Counted from the stretch's first letter, positions 35,291 through 47,161 are shown. The stretch is DNA of 64,000 nt from Annona cherimola (GCA_030490835.1 CM059973.1:61136008-61200007), one strand, 5' to 3'. Made by a program: numbers and translations. Notes: a model not told the origin generated them from the letters alone.

Positions 35291-38162
35291 AATAAGTTTT
35301 TTTTTCTTGCTTGTTCTTTGCAGTTTGCCTGGGCTAAGGATTTGGCTTCTGATTTGCTGACCTACTATTGCTAGGATTTCTGAAGTGTTTGCAGCGGGCT
35401 TGCTTTAGATAGGTATTTCTCTTTTCTATTTACTTTGTTAATTGCTTTCCTTTTCGCCTGTGTTTCCTTGCATTGCCGTTTGTGAAAGAAGAATGTCTCG
35501 GGATTTGTTAACTGCTTTCCTATACTTGTATTGTTTGAAAAGAATGCCTCGGGTTGCTCTGAATTTAGGAGAGGTTGTTTAGGAGATCCTTTCCTACTAT
35601 AGTTGTGTCGGTCTTCTTTTCTGCGTCGTCTTCGGTGATGGTTACCGCATCATGGGGTTTTGGAGATGCACGGATAGAAGAAAAGGGAGGGATTTTGCAT
35701 TATCTTATTCTTCCCATTGCAGTCATGTTTGTAACTGTTGCGCCGGTGGCTGGAGCAGCCGTCTTAGATGCAATTGCTTTGGCATTGGAGTTGCTCCGCC
35801 CTTTCGCCTTTTCCTTGCTTGATCAAGCTTTCGTTTCTTTGTAGCTTGGGAGACTTATTGCTGAAACGCCACGAGTCAGTGCTTGGTCGTTGGTTCTAGT
35901 TGTTTTGCTTGTCTTTGTCGGACTTTGCGATGTGGCTGGCCATTGTTTGTTTAGCATGGACTCCCTTGTATGATGTCATTCCTCTTTTGCTTGTCGGTTG
36001 TTATGCGCTATTTGCCAGTTGCCGGTATTTTATATGACCTTTGCTTGATGATGACCGGGTCGGAACCCCTGATTTCTGTTGCCAATTGTGGAGTACAAGG
36101 TAGTTTATAGGACCTTCTCTCCTTTTATAGACTTGTTTTTGCTCGATATGATTACCATGATAATTTTTTTTTTCAAATTGCTCATGCTTGACTGAATAAC
36201 TGCTTTCTTTTGTAGTCGTGTGATAGTTTTATGGTTGCCCCTATGCTTGGTGAATGCTCGATCCTATCGCAAATGCCCCCTATTTCAAAAGAGAGTTATG
36301 ATCTGTGGTACTCGAAGTATGGGCGCAATGCTCGGGCTCCAGATTTCTTCTCTGACGGTCGTCATGTGGCTTTGGGTGGCGACGTCCTTAATCGAGCTAG
36401 GGTTGTCGGTAGGATGCTTTGAAGACTTTTTCTCATCTTTTTCTCTTTTTTTTGGCTAAATTATATTTTTTCTAGATCTGCATTTTTGGATGTAAAGCCG
36501 TGTGAATACCGGTTCGTTTTTTGGATGACCTTCTTGTCTCATGCTTTTGATGTATGTATGTGATATGTTGCTTCTACAGGGTATTGATCTTGTAAGGCTC
36601 TCGTCTTTGATGTTTCTTGGGACGTTTTAATCCTTTGTAGGTCGTAGGTCATTGAGAATTCTGCATAGGGCCGCTGTGTATCCATTATATATATAGACCA
36701 AAAAACTATCTAGGTCTATCGGCGTCCTCCTTTATTTCCGCGATCCGCCTGCTAAAATCCGGATTTTGCGGGTGCATTCCGTATTTCCCATATTTTGTGC
36801 AATTTTTCCGCGATCCGCCTGCTGAAATCCAGATTTTGCTCGTGCATTCCGTATTTCCCAGATTTTATGCAATTTTTTTGTCCGTCCGTCTCGAAATTTC
36901 TTCACCATGCTTTCGGCACTTGTCCTTCAAGGCTACGGGGTTGCTGCAGTGCGTTGTCCGTGATTTCTCCTTTTTGCTTGTTTATCTTCTTCCCGGATTG
37001 CCTTCTCTCTCTTTGTGATCTCCGCATTGTGGGCCGCTTCGTCACCGATCGGCCTCGCCTACGCTCGAGGTAGCAGCGGCACAAGGTGGTGGTTCGTCCG
37101 TGGGGGTCTTGCTGCGAATGGTGCTCTTTCTACTACGGGTCTTTCCATGGGATCATGACGGATTTACCAGGATATGCAAGCCTTGCGTACATAGTTGGGA
37201 GCTTTGGCTTCTTTATGCTCACACCCATCCGACGCCTTGGCCGCCATGGGAAGGATGATTGTTTGTAAAGAAGCCATCTTGGAGCACCTTAGCCAACTTT
37301 CAAATGCTATGCGCTAGTGATAACACCGAGTGTAGTCCTTTTTTTGTTCCTTTTTTGTTGATGTTGGAGGAGTGGGGCTAGTGAATTGTGTAGCCTTCCT
37401 TTTTTTGTGTTTTCCATATGTATTGCCCCCCCCCCCCCTCTCTTTGGGATTCTTTTTGGGCAACCATACACTTGAGAGGTTTTCCTCTTTTGGCTTGTAA
37501 TTATATCTTTGGGAATGCCTTTGAATGAAATGGAGTGCTTCACCTTGGCTATATCTCGATGTTTCCTTTTTTTGCTTTGATTTTGGGCTTTATGTGCGTC
37601 AAGGGATTTACTAGCTTCTGCTAGCAGCGCCGTTGCTCTCCCTAACGAATCTGGATTTTGGATATCCCATTGACGAATTGCATTCTTTGTTGTGTACCTT
37701 ACGAATTTTCTGCCGGATCTTGCATTTCTGCTTCGAATGGATCGAGAGATGGTTTGGGGTCAGTTGCAGCTCACATGCTATCTGTTCATCATCTGCTTCT
37801 GTTTTTAGACCTTTTGGTCGTGTTGGGGAGCATCTGTCGAGTGTTTGGAAGTTCGTTTTGCGAGCAGTGTCATGGAACCCTGAAACTTTTTAGGTCGTCG
37901 AAGCCTATTCCTAGCAGCAGCAGTTCAGTAGTTGTGGATTGCCCCTCCCATTTTCATAGAGAGTGTAGAAAGACGTTTTCTGGATGTCGTCCCTTTCCTC
38001 ATGTAGCTTTGCCTCCCGGGTCCCAAACTTTGTTTGATGTAGGATGGAACATGATATAAAAGTAGTTTGTGTCATTTTCCTTCAGGACCGCTAGCCCCCA
38101 TGCTTCGGGATGATATAAATATATTTTTCTCCACCTTTTGTTCTTCAGCCTTTGTTTGTAAA
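35291..38162. other. Internal non-gag region of the gag-only element
   Basis: About 2.9 kb with higher GC than the genome background. There are moderate + strand open frames (35575-35844; 36231-36422; 37086-37268), antisense to gag, none recognised. It includes a 70-bp tandem repeat (36736-36875) and a poly-C run (about 37,428-37,438). It could be captured host DNA or ordinary spacer. Confidence 0.35.
36736..36875 (+). repeat. 70-bp tandem duplication
   Basis: Two adjacent units start TTCCGCGATCCGCCTGCT at 36736 and 36806 and share GTGCATTCCGTATTTCCCA, with a few substitutions. Confidence 0.85.
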
Positions 38163-39275
38163 TTATCTCTTGTAGCTTGAATTTAATGCTTCTGTGGTAT
38201 GCGGCTTTGGTAGGCTGCCCCCATGCTTTTTTGGCATGCCCTGACCTTTTGCTTTTTGTGTGCTTTTTTCCCTCTGTGAAATATTGTCTTCACTGGTTGT
38301 TGGCATTTTTCCTGCCAAGCTTGATGGAAAGACTGTCTGGTAGCCATTTTGAAATATCGCTTGTGGATGTGTTGACGAAGATGTATTTGTGACTGTGGGT
38401 TGATTGATGACGGTTGTGTGCCCTGCGCATTTTGCGGCTTTCGAGGCTAACTTTGTTGGCTGTTCGACTTTGTCGACATTGCCTGTGTTGATGATGGTTT
38501 GTTGAGGCTTTTTAGATGTCTCTGCTTGATTTTCTGTGTAAGGGATAAATTCATTTGTGACTTGCAGATGGTCTCTTCCATTTAGCTTTTCTTGTGCAGG
38601 AATTTCTTGAAAATTTTGCTCTTTGGCTAGCACTTCCTTTTTTGAGGCGTTTGTCTGGTTTGTCGATAAGACTAATATTTCACCTTCTGTGACCGGGCAT
38701 GGTTGTGTAGATGATGATGACAATGACTGTTTTGAATGGATGCTAGGAGTAGAGGTGTAAGGAGCTTTGAGGTTCTCTTATGCATTTTTAGACTGCGGGC
38801 ATGTTGGTTGGTTGACTGGAATGAAGACATTTTCTGGGGACAAGTGAGGCAAAGTTGGTTGACTTACTGTTTTGAGTGGAGTTCCCGGGTCTGTAGTAAA
38901 AGTATTGGAGGATGTTCTTTGAACAATAGGAGATTTATGTAAAATAGGATTCTCTTGCATAGGCTTGATAGGTTTTTCCAATAAAATGACAGACTCAACA
39001 CATTTTCTTTGAAGGACAATAGAGTTGGAATTTCGGCCTTGTAAAATGATAGGAGCATTATGGGGTTGGACTTTTGTTATGAAAATAGAATGGTCAAAGG
39101 TTTTAGCATTACCCTTGACAAAATTGACTTCCATGTCGTTGTCCTCTATTTGAGATCTGTCTCGCCTGTTCAAGACGAATTGCATTTTCTTATTGTGGCC
39201 ATGGGGAGATGGTGTCATGTCTGATTCCATCCTCCACTTGGTCCCCGGCTTAGAGGAGTTGAGTGAAGTTGACAT
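38163..39275 (-). pseudogene. Gag-distal open region of the gag-only element
   Basis: One minus-strand frame is open from 39275 to 38778, stops, and continues in the same frame from 38723 to 38163. The product is polar, rich in Asn, Thr, Pro, Lys and Gln, without recognised domain; motifs such as DNDMEVNFVKGNAKTFDHS look protein-like. It starts just where the gag frame (39615-39250) meets a stop, one frame off. It may be the C-terminal half of gag displaced by a frameshift, or a separate ORF. No CCHC zinc knuckle is seen. Confidence 0.4.
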
Positions 39276-39770
39276 AAGGGTGAGAGAAGAGGTATCCCGA
39301 GATGCTCGGGTGTGCTGAGTTGATGATTATGGAGATTTGCTCATCCAAAGGCAACGGACTCTTCATTTTTGCCCCCAAGGCACACCATCTAGTCACGTAC
39401 TCTGAGAATGTTTCATCCCCTTTTTGCTTGAGCGCTTCAAGATCGGCTCTTTTGGGAGCCATGTTTAGCTTATATGAGAAGCGGTCTATGAAGGCTAAGG
39501 AGAGTTGTTCCCATATTTTAATTAACCAGCAATCAAGTGATGTGTACCACTCCAAGGCGTCTTTCTTTAAGCTATGTTGGAATAGCCTTATCAAGACTTT
39601 TTCGCTTTTCACCAAGGGATATTGGATGCCACAAAAGGCCTTGAGATGAGCCCTTGGGCATGAGTCTCCTTCATATGCGGGTAGAGCCGGTATCTCGAAT
39701 TTCTCGGGTAGCTTGGTGTTGGGGAACGGGCATAGATCTTCTATTTTGGCCGAGGGTAGGCCCTCCCCTT
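39250..39770 (-). pseudogene. gag: Retrotransposon Gag domain, interrupted
   Basis: Read on the minus strand, the frame is open from about 39770 to a TAA at 39250. It carries the Ty3/gypsy Gag core: KFEIPALPAYEGDSCPRAHL, then LFQHSLKKDALEWYTSL, SLAFIDRFSYKLNMAP, LEALKQKGDETFSEYVTRW. In-frame TAA codons are present upstream (near 39,775 and 39,912) and at the 3' end. Coding-like sequence continues beyond each stop (upstream: FKNQLQSQLKEMEERIR, a coiled-coil-like stretch; downstream: AGDQVEDGIR). So this copy is inactive. Gag forms the virus-like particle that packages element RNA. Confidence 0.75.
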
Positions 39771-40861
39771 GATGTTATCGGATTCGCTCCTCCATTTCCT
39801 TCAGTTGGCTCTGGAGTTGGTTCTTGAAGTCTTGAATTTCATTGCGGCCTTGTTCTAAGACCAACTCCTCTTCTTTATAGTGATTGTTCCGTGATTTGTG
39901 AGACGATTGTTAAGGTCCTCCGTCTTATTCCGGGTTCGGCTTTTGAGAACAAAATGGCGGTGTAGCCGTGTTTTGACCGCCTATTAGAGGTGGCCCCATG
40001 TTCGACAGGACTTCCTCTAGCTTTTGCATTCTTTTGTCCATTACTGCCATGTAGGCTTCGTGGACTGCTTGAACTGGTGATCCCGATCTTGGTGGTGTGA
40101 GGATTGCTCGGACTCCATCCTAGTTGCTCTTGATCTAGTAATTATGGGGCTTTGATCCACGGTTGACTTGCCTTGCCTTCGAGCTATGTTGAAAAACCTG
40201 AGCAATCAATGAAAATGGTTAGCACTTGTAAACAGATAATAAAAAGATCAACCTTTGGATGGATGCTTGGAGGTCCAGGTCCTTTTGTGTGTTTTTTTTG
40301 TAGATTTTATTTGTTTTAAGTTCCACGCGTGAGTATGTTCGAGGTCTACGGGTTCTGTTTGCCTGAGGCGTCTCTAGAAAAGTGACCAGTTCGCTTGAAG
40401 CGTTTTTGGAAGAATGACTAGTTCTCTTGAAGCGTTTCTAGAAGAATGACCAGTTCGCTTGAAGAGTCTCTGGAGGGAAGACCAGTCCGCTTGAAGCGTT
40501 TCTTGAAGTGTGACAAAAAAACTCCCAGGTTATGGAAAAGGCATGATTTTTATGTCAGATTTTTCTCAGCGTAAATTAATTTTATATTTGCCGGAGGTCC
40601 TTCCTTTAGGCTCATTTTATGTGCCTGGATAGTTACGAGGCGATGTTCAATAGTTCTCCCCCTTCACGAGTTCTTTCCAGTTTATGAGCTGAACACCTCT
40701 CGACCTAAAAACTTGTCAGGTTTTTGCGCGATTTGGGCAGAAACGCCAGAAACTCACTGCCGGAAGACGGAAATGCTTCTGCAACTCGCTGTTCAGCAAG
40801 GAAGAAGCTCTGATCTTTAGGTTTCTGTCCCCTTTGTGTCCAATATAGACCAGCAACGCCG

Positions 40862-40879
40862 TCCCCAGTGGAGTCGCTA
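40862..40879 (-). other. Primer-binding site of the gag-only element (tRNA-Arg-like)
   Basis: The minus strand reads TAGCGACTCCACTGGGGA three bases after the LTR end. Apart from TAG for TGG at the first bases, it looks like the complement of a tRNA 3' end closing with GGAGTCGCCA, as in some plant tRNA-Arg. The tRNA identity is from memory. Confidence 0.5.
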
Positions 40880-40882
40880 AGT

Positions 40883-42077
40883 TGTAGCACCCGCCGCGAG
40901 CGCTACGATGGGCTCAGAATGGTTTTCTGCGCCTTGGAAATCTGGATCATATTGAATGGGTTTTCAACGCCTCTAAGACAGCAGCGTGGGCTTAGTTTTC
41001 CTGAATCCACATGGGGTAAAACATGTTAGGTTTTACAGTTTTTAGATAAATCTGGCATATGGGCGTTTTCTCGTGGATTCGGAAGCATAACGGCTAAGAC
41101 GGGGCTTTCCGTACACGGATCAAGTCACAAATTCGACAGCATAACGGCAGCATATTATGCTGGAATCCGTGGACCCGCGTGCACCCGCCTTGCCGGGGCG
41201 TTAACTCGAACACGCACACAAAAATAAAGAAAAACGGAGTTGCCACTGATCTTTAAAGGGAGATCAGCCCCTGTTTAATGAAATAAGGCATTAATCGTAT
41301 AGAGTCCGGGTTCCGGCCTTCGGATTGAAGCAAATATGGCAAAATCTGTCAACCCGAGATGGTTTACACAACGTGAAAGGGGGAAAATAAAAGATTTGAG
41401 AGAATGGGAGAGATGGAAAGGGGGAACGTGGAAGAGAAGCGTGAAGCTCGACGAGCAGGAAAACCAGGACGCCGGGGCTATGCAGCAGACTCCCGTCCTC
41501 CCCTATGGGATGCCTCTCCAAGTGTCTTCCAAGTGAGGGGGGTGCCTCCTTTTATAGATGTTGGAGTGGGCTTTGGGCCTCTTGAAATGTTGGACTTGGT
41601 CCATGGGCTTGAGCTTGAAGTGAGAGCATGGGCCTTGGGCCACTCAAGGTGTTGGACTTGGTCCATGGGCTTGAGCTTGGTGGGCTAGAGCTTGGCTAAG
41701 CCCGTCGTTTTGGGTGGGCCATTGCAGAGGCCCGAAGTTGTAGTTGTAGAGAAGCTTGCTTTTGAGGCTTGGTGGGCTGGATCTGGTGGGTTGCATTATG
41801 GAGCCCGTTGGGGCGGCCTGTAGGAGCTTTGTTCTTGTGGGCCGGATCCAGTTGTTGAAGGGCCTGCTTTTGAGACTTGGTGGAGCTTTTCTCCCATGAG
41901 TTTGAGTTGGACAGGCCTGTTTAGAGGCCTAGCTTTTTGGTTTTTGCTTGAATCCTCTTCGGTTTGCTTTGAAGTGGGTCATGGGTTCTAAGCCCATTGG
42001 TGATTGCTCTTGAGTGACTTGTCATTGTTGGGCTTGGATCTCATTCCCATATATCCGTCTTTGTGCTTGAGGGAGGA
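40883..42077 (-). repeat. 5' LTR of the gag-only element, truncated
   Basis: It is about 95 percent like the LTR at 33186-34438 by eye. It stops at GGGAGGA on the + strand, missing the last nine bases found in the partner, and lacks the partner's internal duplication. The flanking DNA then changes abruptly to AT-rich sequence. Confidence 0.85.
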
Positions 42078-43423
42078 ATTTCTTTTTATACCCAAATTAA
42101 TAAAATATATAGTGCTAAAAATAATTAACCGCCTAAATTCTATAAACGTGCGCTAAAAACAAAACTTTACTATAGAAAACTCCTATCATGGTCAAAAGGA
42201 ATCATAGAAGTATATATTTCCCCGAATATTACTCATTGATAAACCATCTCGAACACATACGTAAGCAGAACAAAATACTATATTATACAAGGTCAGTGGC
42301 TCAGTGCCCAGAAGCTGTTGTGTGGCACAACACAAATGAAGGAATCTGGCTTCGCAATATAGCTGCATAGGTAGTAGCGGTGGAAAAAAGCCAAAATCAT
42401 CCTCCAAATCTCCAATTAAAAGCGAATTGCAGGATGTCAGGGCATGCCTATCCGAGTTTAACGAGGACATGTTTGGTTGGCAATTTCAGCCATAGCAACG
42501 ACCACGGTTAGCTGCCTTGGATTCCACATGCTTGGTTGTGGATGCTACCCTTTTGCAGCGGAATATAAATTCATCCATGGCCTGCAGTCGCCCTACATAT
42601 ATAGATAGGGTGGAGATAGTGCCATCCCAGTATTTGTAATATTTATCACAAAAAATGTATTTGTAATATTGCTTCATGGAAAAATATTATAAATAAATAC
42701 ATAAATGAAAGTCACCACTTCCATAATCAAGTAGTTGCCGTGGGTGTACATAAGAATGTGTAGGATAAGAAGTTCAAGATCCGAAGTCGAATACAAACAC
42801 TTATCTTATTTGCTTCTTTTCTGAAGCCGTTCTCTTGCAGGTCATTGCAGAATATGACATGATAAAAGACTAAATAAATAAAAGATTTTTCATCAAATCA
42901 TACGTACACATCTGCTGATTACAACGATGTCCATATTTAAATCATAAAATCGTTTGAGTTAGGAAAAAAAATTCCAATATCACAGAATTTGAAGAGGATT
43001 GGAAACATGTATACTTTCAAAATAACGTCATTGGTCATGGTGATGGCCATGGCATATTCCATCAATGTTAGTCATCATTAACACCATATATCTTGGACCC
43101 ATTTCAGGGTTTAATTAATTGTATGTATCTCATATATACCACACCCAACTAATCGATTAATTAACACCCCCAAAACCGGCCGCATGCAGACATTAATTGC
43201 CTATTAGCTCAACACAATATTGAGCCATGCAGAACGTCAGCATCCTTTTCCTAAATGATCATCACCTGCCCCCATATCAAACAAAGCCATCACTCATCAT
43301 CAAGACAAATAATGTTGGACGGCTGTGTTTTCTTGCCCAGAAAATAATTTAATAGAACTATGGTAAGACCATTCTATCCCCACCCAAACCGCATATAAAC
43401 CCCACTCCCTCATGGTAAAGATA
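42078..43423. other. Spacer and promoter region of the citrate-binding-like gene
   Basis: No gene. A short stretch near 42,466-42,490 (GGACATGTTTGGTTGGC) looks like one end of an M1-type MITE, but no partner end is found. The last 200 bp before 43,424 are the presumed promoter, with CATATAAACC at 43,392. Confidence 0.4.
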
Positions 43424-43433
43424 TATTTATAAG
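43424..43433 (+). promoter_or_regulatory. TATA box candidate for the citrate-binding-like gene
   Basis: TATTTATAAG lies about 85 bp before the ATG, which would leave a 5' UTR of about 55 nt. A second candidate, TATAAA at 43394-43399, would give a longer leader. Confidence 0.45.
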
Positions 43434-43512
43434 TAGTCCGACGGTGCGTTGCTATTGATTTCCATCCTTTCTCCTCTAGTTAGTATTGCAGCTGCTGGCA
43501 AGGAAGGAGGAA

Positions 43513-43893
43513 ATGAAGCCTTTCTATTTCTTGGCTGTCATGGGCAATGCCCTTCTTCTTTGCTGTACCCATGCTGCATTGACTTTGCCTTCTGACGATC
43601 CTGCCTATGGTTTCGCCTTACTCCCACTCAACAGCTCAAACTTTCTAATTCAAAGACCTTATGACCTACCTGAAAGCGCCCGGTATAGCTTCATTGATGG
43701 AGTCCACAGGCTATGGGTTTATGCAACTGACAAGCCTCATTCTCCCACGAGCAACACAAAGCCTCGCACCGAGATCCGCATACAGGTAATGCATTTCCTA
43801 ATCTTTCTTGCTTTAATAAGCTTCCCTTTAATTACTTACTTCCACGGATTCAAATATCAGTGGATGTGCCCCTCAAAACGGACAGCTGTATCG

Positions 43894-43927
<34 letters not shown>

Positions 43928-44413
43928 TGGGGGGGGAGCCTGTCCCATACCGATATTCTAAACCATGATTACTTCTTGATTCACATACAAATAACATTAT
44001 TAATTGGATAAGAATTCTTTAACTTTCAGGGATACAATTATTCATCGGGTGTGTGGCAATTTGAAGGCTATGGATTCGTTCCAAATGGGACGTCGGGTGT
44101 CTGCATCATGCAGGTGTTTGGTGCAGCTACACAAGCTACAACTGCAATGGTGAGGGTCTACAATGGATCTCTCGCGTACTACAGGGATCCCATCATCGTA
44201 CCTTACATCTGGGATCGATGGTTTCGTTTGAACGTGATCCACGATGTGGAGGCGAAAAATGTCAGCATTTTCATTGATGGAGTTCTGAAATTAAGAGTGG
44301 CTGATCATGGCGGGACCGTACATTACTTCAAATGCGGTGTGTATGCACAGGACGCTAGTTCCAACTACATGGAGTCTCGTTGGAAGGATATCAAGGTTCT
44401 CAGAAAAATGTAA
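43513..44413 (+). CDS. Secreted citrate-binding-protein-like protein (alginate lyase 2 superfamily)
   Basis: Two exons, 43513-43785 and 44030-44413, join in phase 0 (donor GTAATG, acceptor TTTCAG) into 218 aa. The ATG at 43513 is chosen because it begins a clear signal peptide, MKPFYFLAVMGNALLLCCTH, with cleavage near residue 21-23. The mature part shows the family blocks FALLPLNSSNFLIQRPYDLP, PRTEIRIQGY, VWQFEGYGFVP, SGVCIMQVFG, YIWDRWFRLNVIHD, IFIDGVLK, YFKCGVYAQ and SRWKDIKVLRK. Hevea citrate-binding protein and its plant relatives have the same length and order. They adopt a beta-jelly-roll related to polysaccharide lyase family 7; lyase activity is not established in plants. It likely acts in the apoplast or vacuole. 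Potential N-glycosylation sites (NSS, NYS, NGT) are present. It looks intact. Confidence 0.88.
43786..44029 (+). other. Intron of the citrate-binding-like gene
   Basis: It contains a 27-nt poly-T run (about 43,896-43,922) followed by a G-rich stretch. GT-AG borders. Confidence 0.75.
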
Positions 44414-44499
44414 ATCAGCCACGAGGGGTTCCACCCTGGTGGTAACACTCTGCTAAGATATATGAGAGTACGAGTGTTTAACTCTTGGCAATTGCGCAT

Positions 44500-44505
44500 A
44501 ATAAA
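44500..44505 (+). terminator. Polyadenylation signal candidate
   Basis: AATAAA, followed by two overlapping repeats of AATAAATA, lies about 87 nt after the stop codon of the citrate-binding-like gene. Confidence 0.4.
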
Positions 44506-46592
44506 TAAATAAATAATACCACAATTGTGAAAAGTGAAAAATTATGGTTTAAAACTCTTATGTAGCCAAACATGCCCATAATTAGACAGCATGATCGAGC
44601 ATTATGTGATGAATTATACATATAAGAAATACTTCTACAGTGTCACTCAGCTTCAATGTGGGCACATTTTGTGATAATTTCAAATCAAACCCAATTTTTT
44701 TATTGGGATATCCTATTTGACCTGGATGGTGTCTAATACTTGATTAAATGAGCCCATCATGAACGATTAAATAAAAATATTAACTAGTCACATAGTTTAA
44801 CGGACGTCGATCATCTACGTTTGCTCGTCCTCTGCAGGCATGTGAAATTGGAACAGTTAGATTGAGCGGGAGTTATTTGCGATGTTTGAAATTTTTCGAG
44901 AAGAAAATTTGAAATACATCCTTGTGATGGGGATGAAAAATGAAAAATCATAAAAGCTTAAAAAAACAAATTTAAAGTCAAAGCCCTCCTAATAAATCAA
45001 ACATGAATCTCCAATCAGCTTAGTTCTTGTCTTTTTGTCGCCAGGTCCTTCCAAACCCATCGCATTTTGTCTACTTCCACTGTAAGTACTAGACATAACT
45101 TTCTCTCCATTTTTTTAGTTTTTTTCTTTTCTGCTCTACTGTCCCTCTCTCCTTCTCTTTTGCAGCTAGGTAATTCAACTGATTACAAATTTCAACAAAA
45201 GGTGCGCATGGTACGTTGATGGCTCAATAGTTTAAAGTTACATAATTATGAGCAAGAAATGACCCATATGAGCTTTAATAATCGGAAGCAGTGGATAAAC
45301 CTGTTGAATTCATTAAATTCATGTGTAGGACTATCTGTTTGTCCAATACGTATTTTTTTAGCCATCCAATTTCAACATGTCCACTCATGCTAGAGCCACT
45401 TGCATGACATGTGGTGCAAGGGTGGTCTTTGAGCTACATGAATGAAGCTTAAAGGTTAACTAAGTTAGACCATAAAAAAAACCTTAAAAAGACATTGATG
45501 TAAATTTTGAATTACAAATAAAATTCCTAAATTACAAAATAATAATATTCATTTTCGTGAGATACAAACAACACAGATTATATATTTTATTTCATAGATA
45601 AATATTTGAATAAGATAACTTGAATAACATATATGCAATTAAGAAATAAAAAATTATTAATATAAATAAGTTAAAATGTTAAACGTACATTAACATAAAT
45701 CATACTCACATTAATAAGTCATAAAGTTAAATATATTTATCCAATAAAATAGCATTCACATAGGTAATATAATTTATAAAAATAATTTACGCATTTGTTG
45801 AGTCAGGATGGTTTGGGACACGTCTACTCGCTTGGCCCCTTTCAATTGAAACAAAGGTCTATCCACCCCACCTGGTAAACATTCTTGCCTTGACTCTCTG
45901 TAAAATTGGGGTCTATCCGACCCTATTTTCACCCGATCTGGTACCCATTAACTAGCATTGAGAATGTTTAGGTAACATGACATCATAGTTAAGTTAATCT
46001 TATCTTAACTTCATGTAAAATATAAGGTCGTATAACTAATTTTTAAAATAAAGGTAGGATTGGGTCAACCTCAAATACAACCCACCCCGATTTTAGCTTA
46101 TGCATCCTCTCATATGGCTAACCCTGTATTGTCAATTCATTACAAATATATTCAACATCCAATTTATTTGGACCATCCAATTGAATGGAATGGGATTGTA
46201 ATTTGGATTACTTTTTCATTATATTATTTTTCTTATTCTCAATGTAAGTTATCATCTCCCAATACATATAATTATATTTCTCAATTTCCATTTGACATAT
46301 GCATAACACAGTAACCGGTATTATCCTTCTTTCACTTGAAGGGATAAATTGCAAAAATAAATTTATTAAACAATGTGAATATTATAATAATTAAAGTGAT
46401 GTTAAGAGATATACTCACTCTCATCGGTCACTACACAACCATGTTTTTAACCCACCATCACACCATCAAGTTTTAAAATGTATGTGGCTATTGGCCAGGT
46501 GCCAGATGAAAGTTAATCACCCTTGGGCCTAGATGAAAACTAGTTCCAGAAGAAGCACAATAACCTCAATAAGACGAAGCCCCGAGAGAAGA
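44506..46592. other. AT-rich spacer
   Basis: No coding frame is supported. The block 45,800-46,130 has GGGTC/GACCC-rich words (CTATCCGACCCTATTTTCAC; GGATTGGGTCAACCTC) that look like a decayed transposon, without defined ends. Confidence 0.35.
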
Positions 46593-46678
46593 ACCTGCAC
46601 CTTTTAAAAGGGGAGCCACAAGCCCAGGAACCTTAACCTGCACCTTTTAAAAGGGGAGCCACAAGCCCAGGAACCTCA
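46593..46678 (+). repeat. 43-bp tandem duplication
   Basis: Two units start ACCTGCACCTTTTAAAAGGG at 46593 and 46636 and differ only near their ends (CTTA against CTCA). A third start, ACCTGCACC, follows at 46679 and then diverges. Confidence 0.9.
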
Positions 46679-47155
46679 ACCTGCACCTGCATCTGCATCC
46701 CATGCATCATTTTCACCTCACACATCTCATGCGTCACCTCGTCATGGATATCCATCCCCGCATTAACCTAGGCATCCCACATTGCTAGAATACCTCCAAG
46801 ACATGGAGGATAGACTCATTCAAGAGTTTCAAGAGTTAAGCAACATTAATAGCTTTTTCATGACCATGTATAAGATGTAAGATAAGCTTGAGAAATTTTT
46901 TTAAAAAAATCTTGCTTATACTTTTGCCTGTAGCCTCAACATCCACCCATACCCACTATAGATCCCTATATTGAGGAGTCGAAGGTCTCCTCTTCTTCTA
47001 TAGAAAACCTTTCTCCTTTCTTCAAACCTTATCATTCAACACCTTCAACGCACACTCTTAGGGCTAGTGATTCATGCATTCTTACTCAATTTTTTTGCAC
47101 CGAGGCCTCCATCGTGTTATTGTAACCTTTTTTGATGATTGTCAAAAATGGGGAG
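46600..47155 (+). pseudogene. Remnant of a retroelement 3' coding end
   Basis: A frame reads EPQAQEPQPAPASASHASF to a stop, then PTLLEYLQDMEDRLIQEFQE to another stop. Further on, TTTTTTGATGATTGTCAAAA followed by GGGGAGAGAAAGAG resembles the purine-rich region before the 3' LTR of Sirevirus-like copia elements. Proline-rich then coiled-coil-like composition suggests a Gag- or env-like tail; no domain is recognised. Confidence 0.35.
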
Positions 47156-47161
47156 AGAAAG

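Larger units (their letters stand above)
33186..42077 (-). mobile_element. Gag-only Ty3/gypsy-like LTR retrotransposon (TR-GAG type), broken
   Basis: Two long direct repeats (33186-34438 and 40883-42077) flank 6.4 kb. Read on the minus strand, a PBS-like site follows the LTR at 40883 and a purine tract precedes the LTR ending at 34438. A gag-like region lies at 39,770-38,163. No protease, reverse transcriptase, RNase H or integrase motif is seen in the remaining 3.7 kb. GACAC precedes the element at 33181-33185; the other end has lost about 9 bp of LTR, so no matching duplication remains. The layout fits non-autonomous terminal-repeat elements with GAG. It would need a partner element to move. 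Confidence 0.75.

Noticed and set aside
34693..35295. 200-codon Ser/Leu/Pro/Arg-rich frame and its minus-strand counterpart
   Set aside because: CG-rich triplet repeats keep several frames open at once on both strands; no domain.
40705..40890. 61-codon minus-strand frame at the start of the gag-only element
   Set aside because: It begins in the LTR end and primer-binding site, which are non-coding by position.
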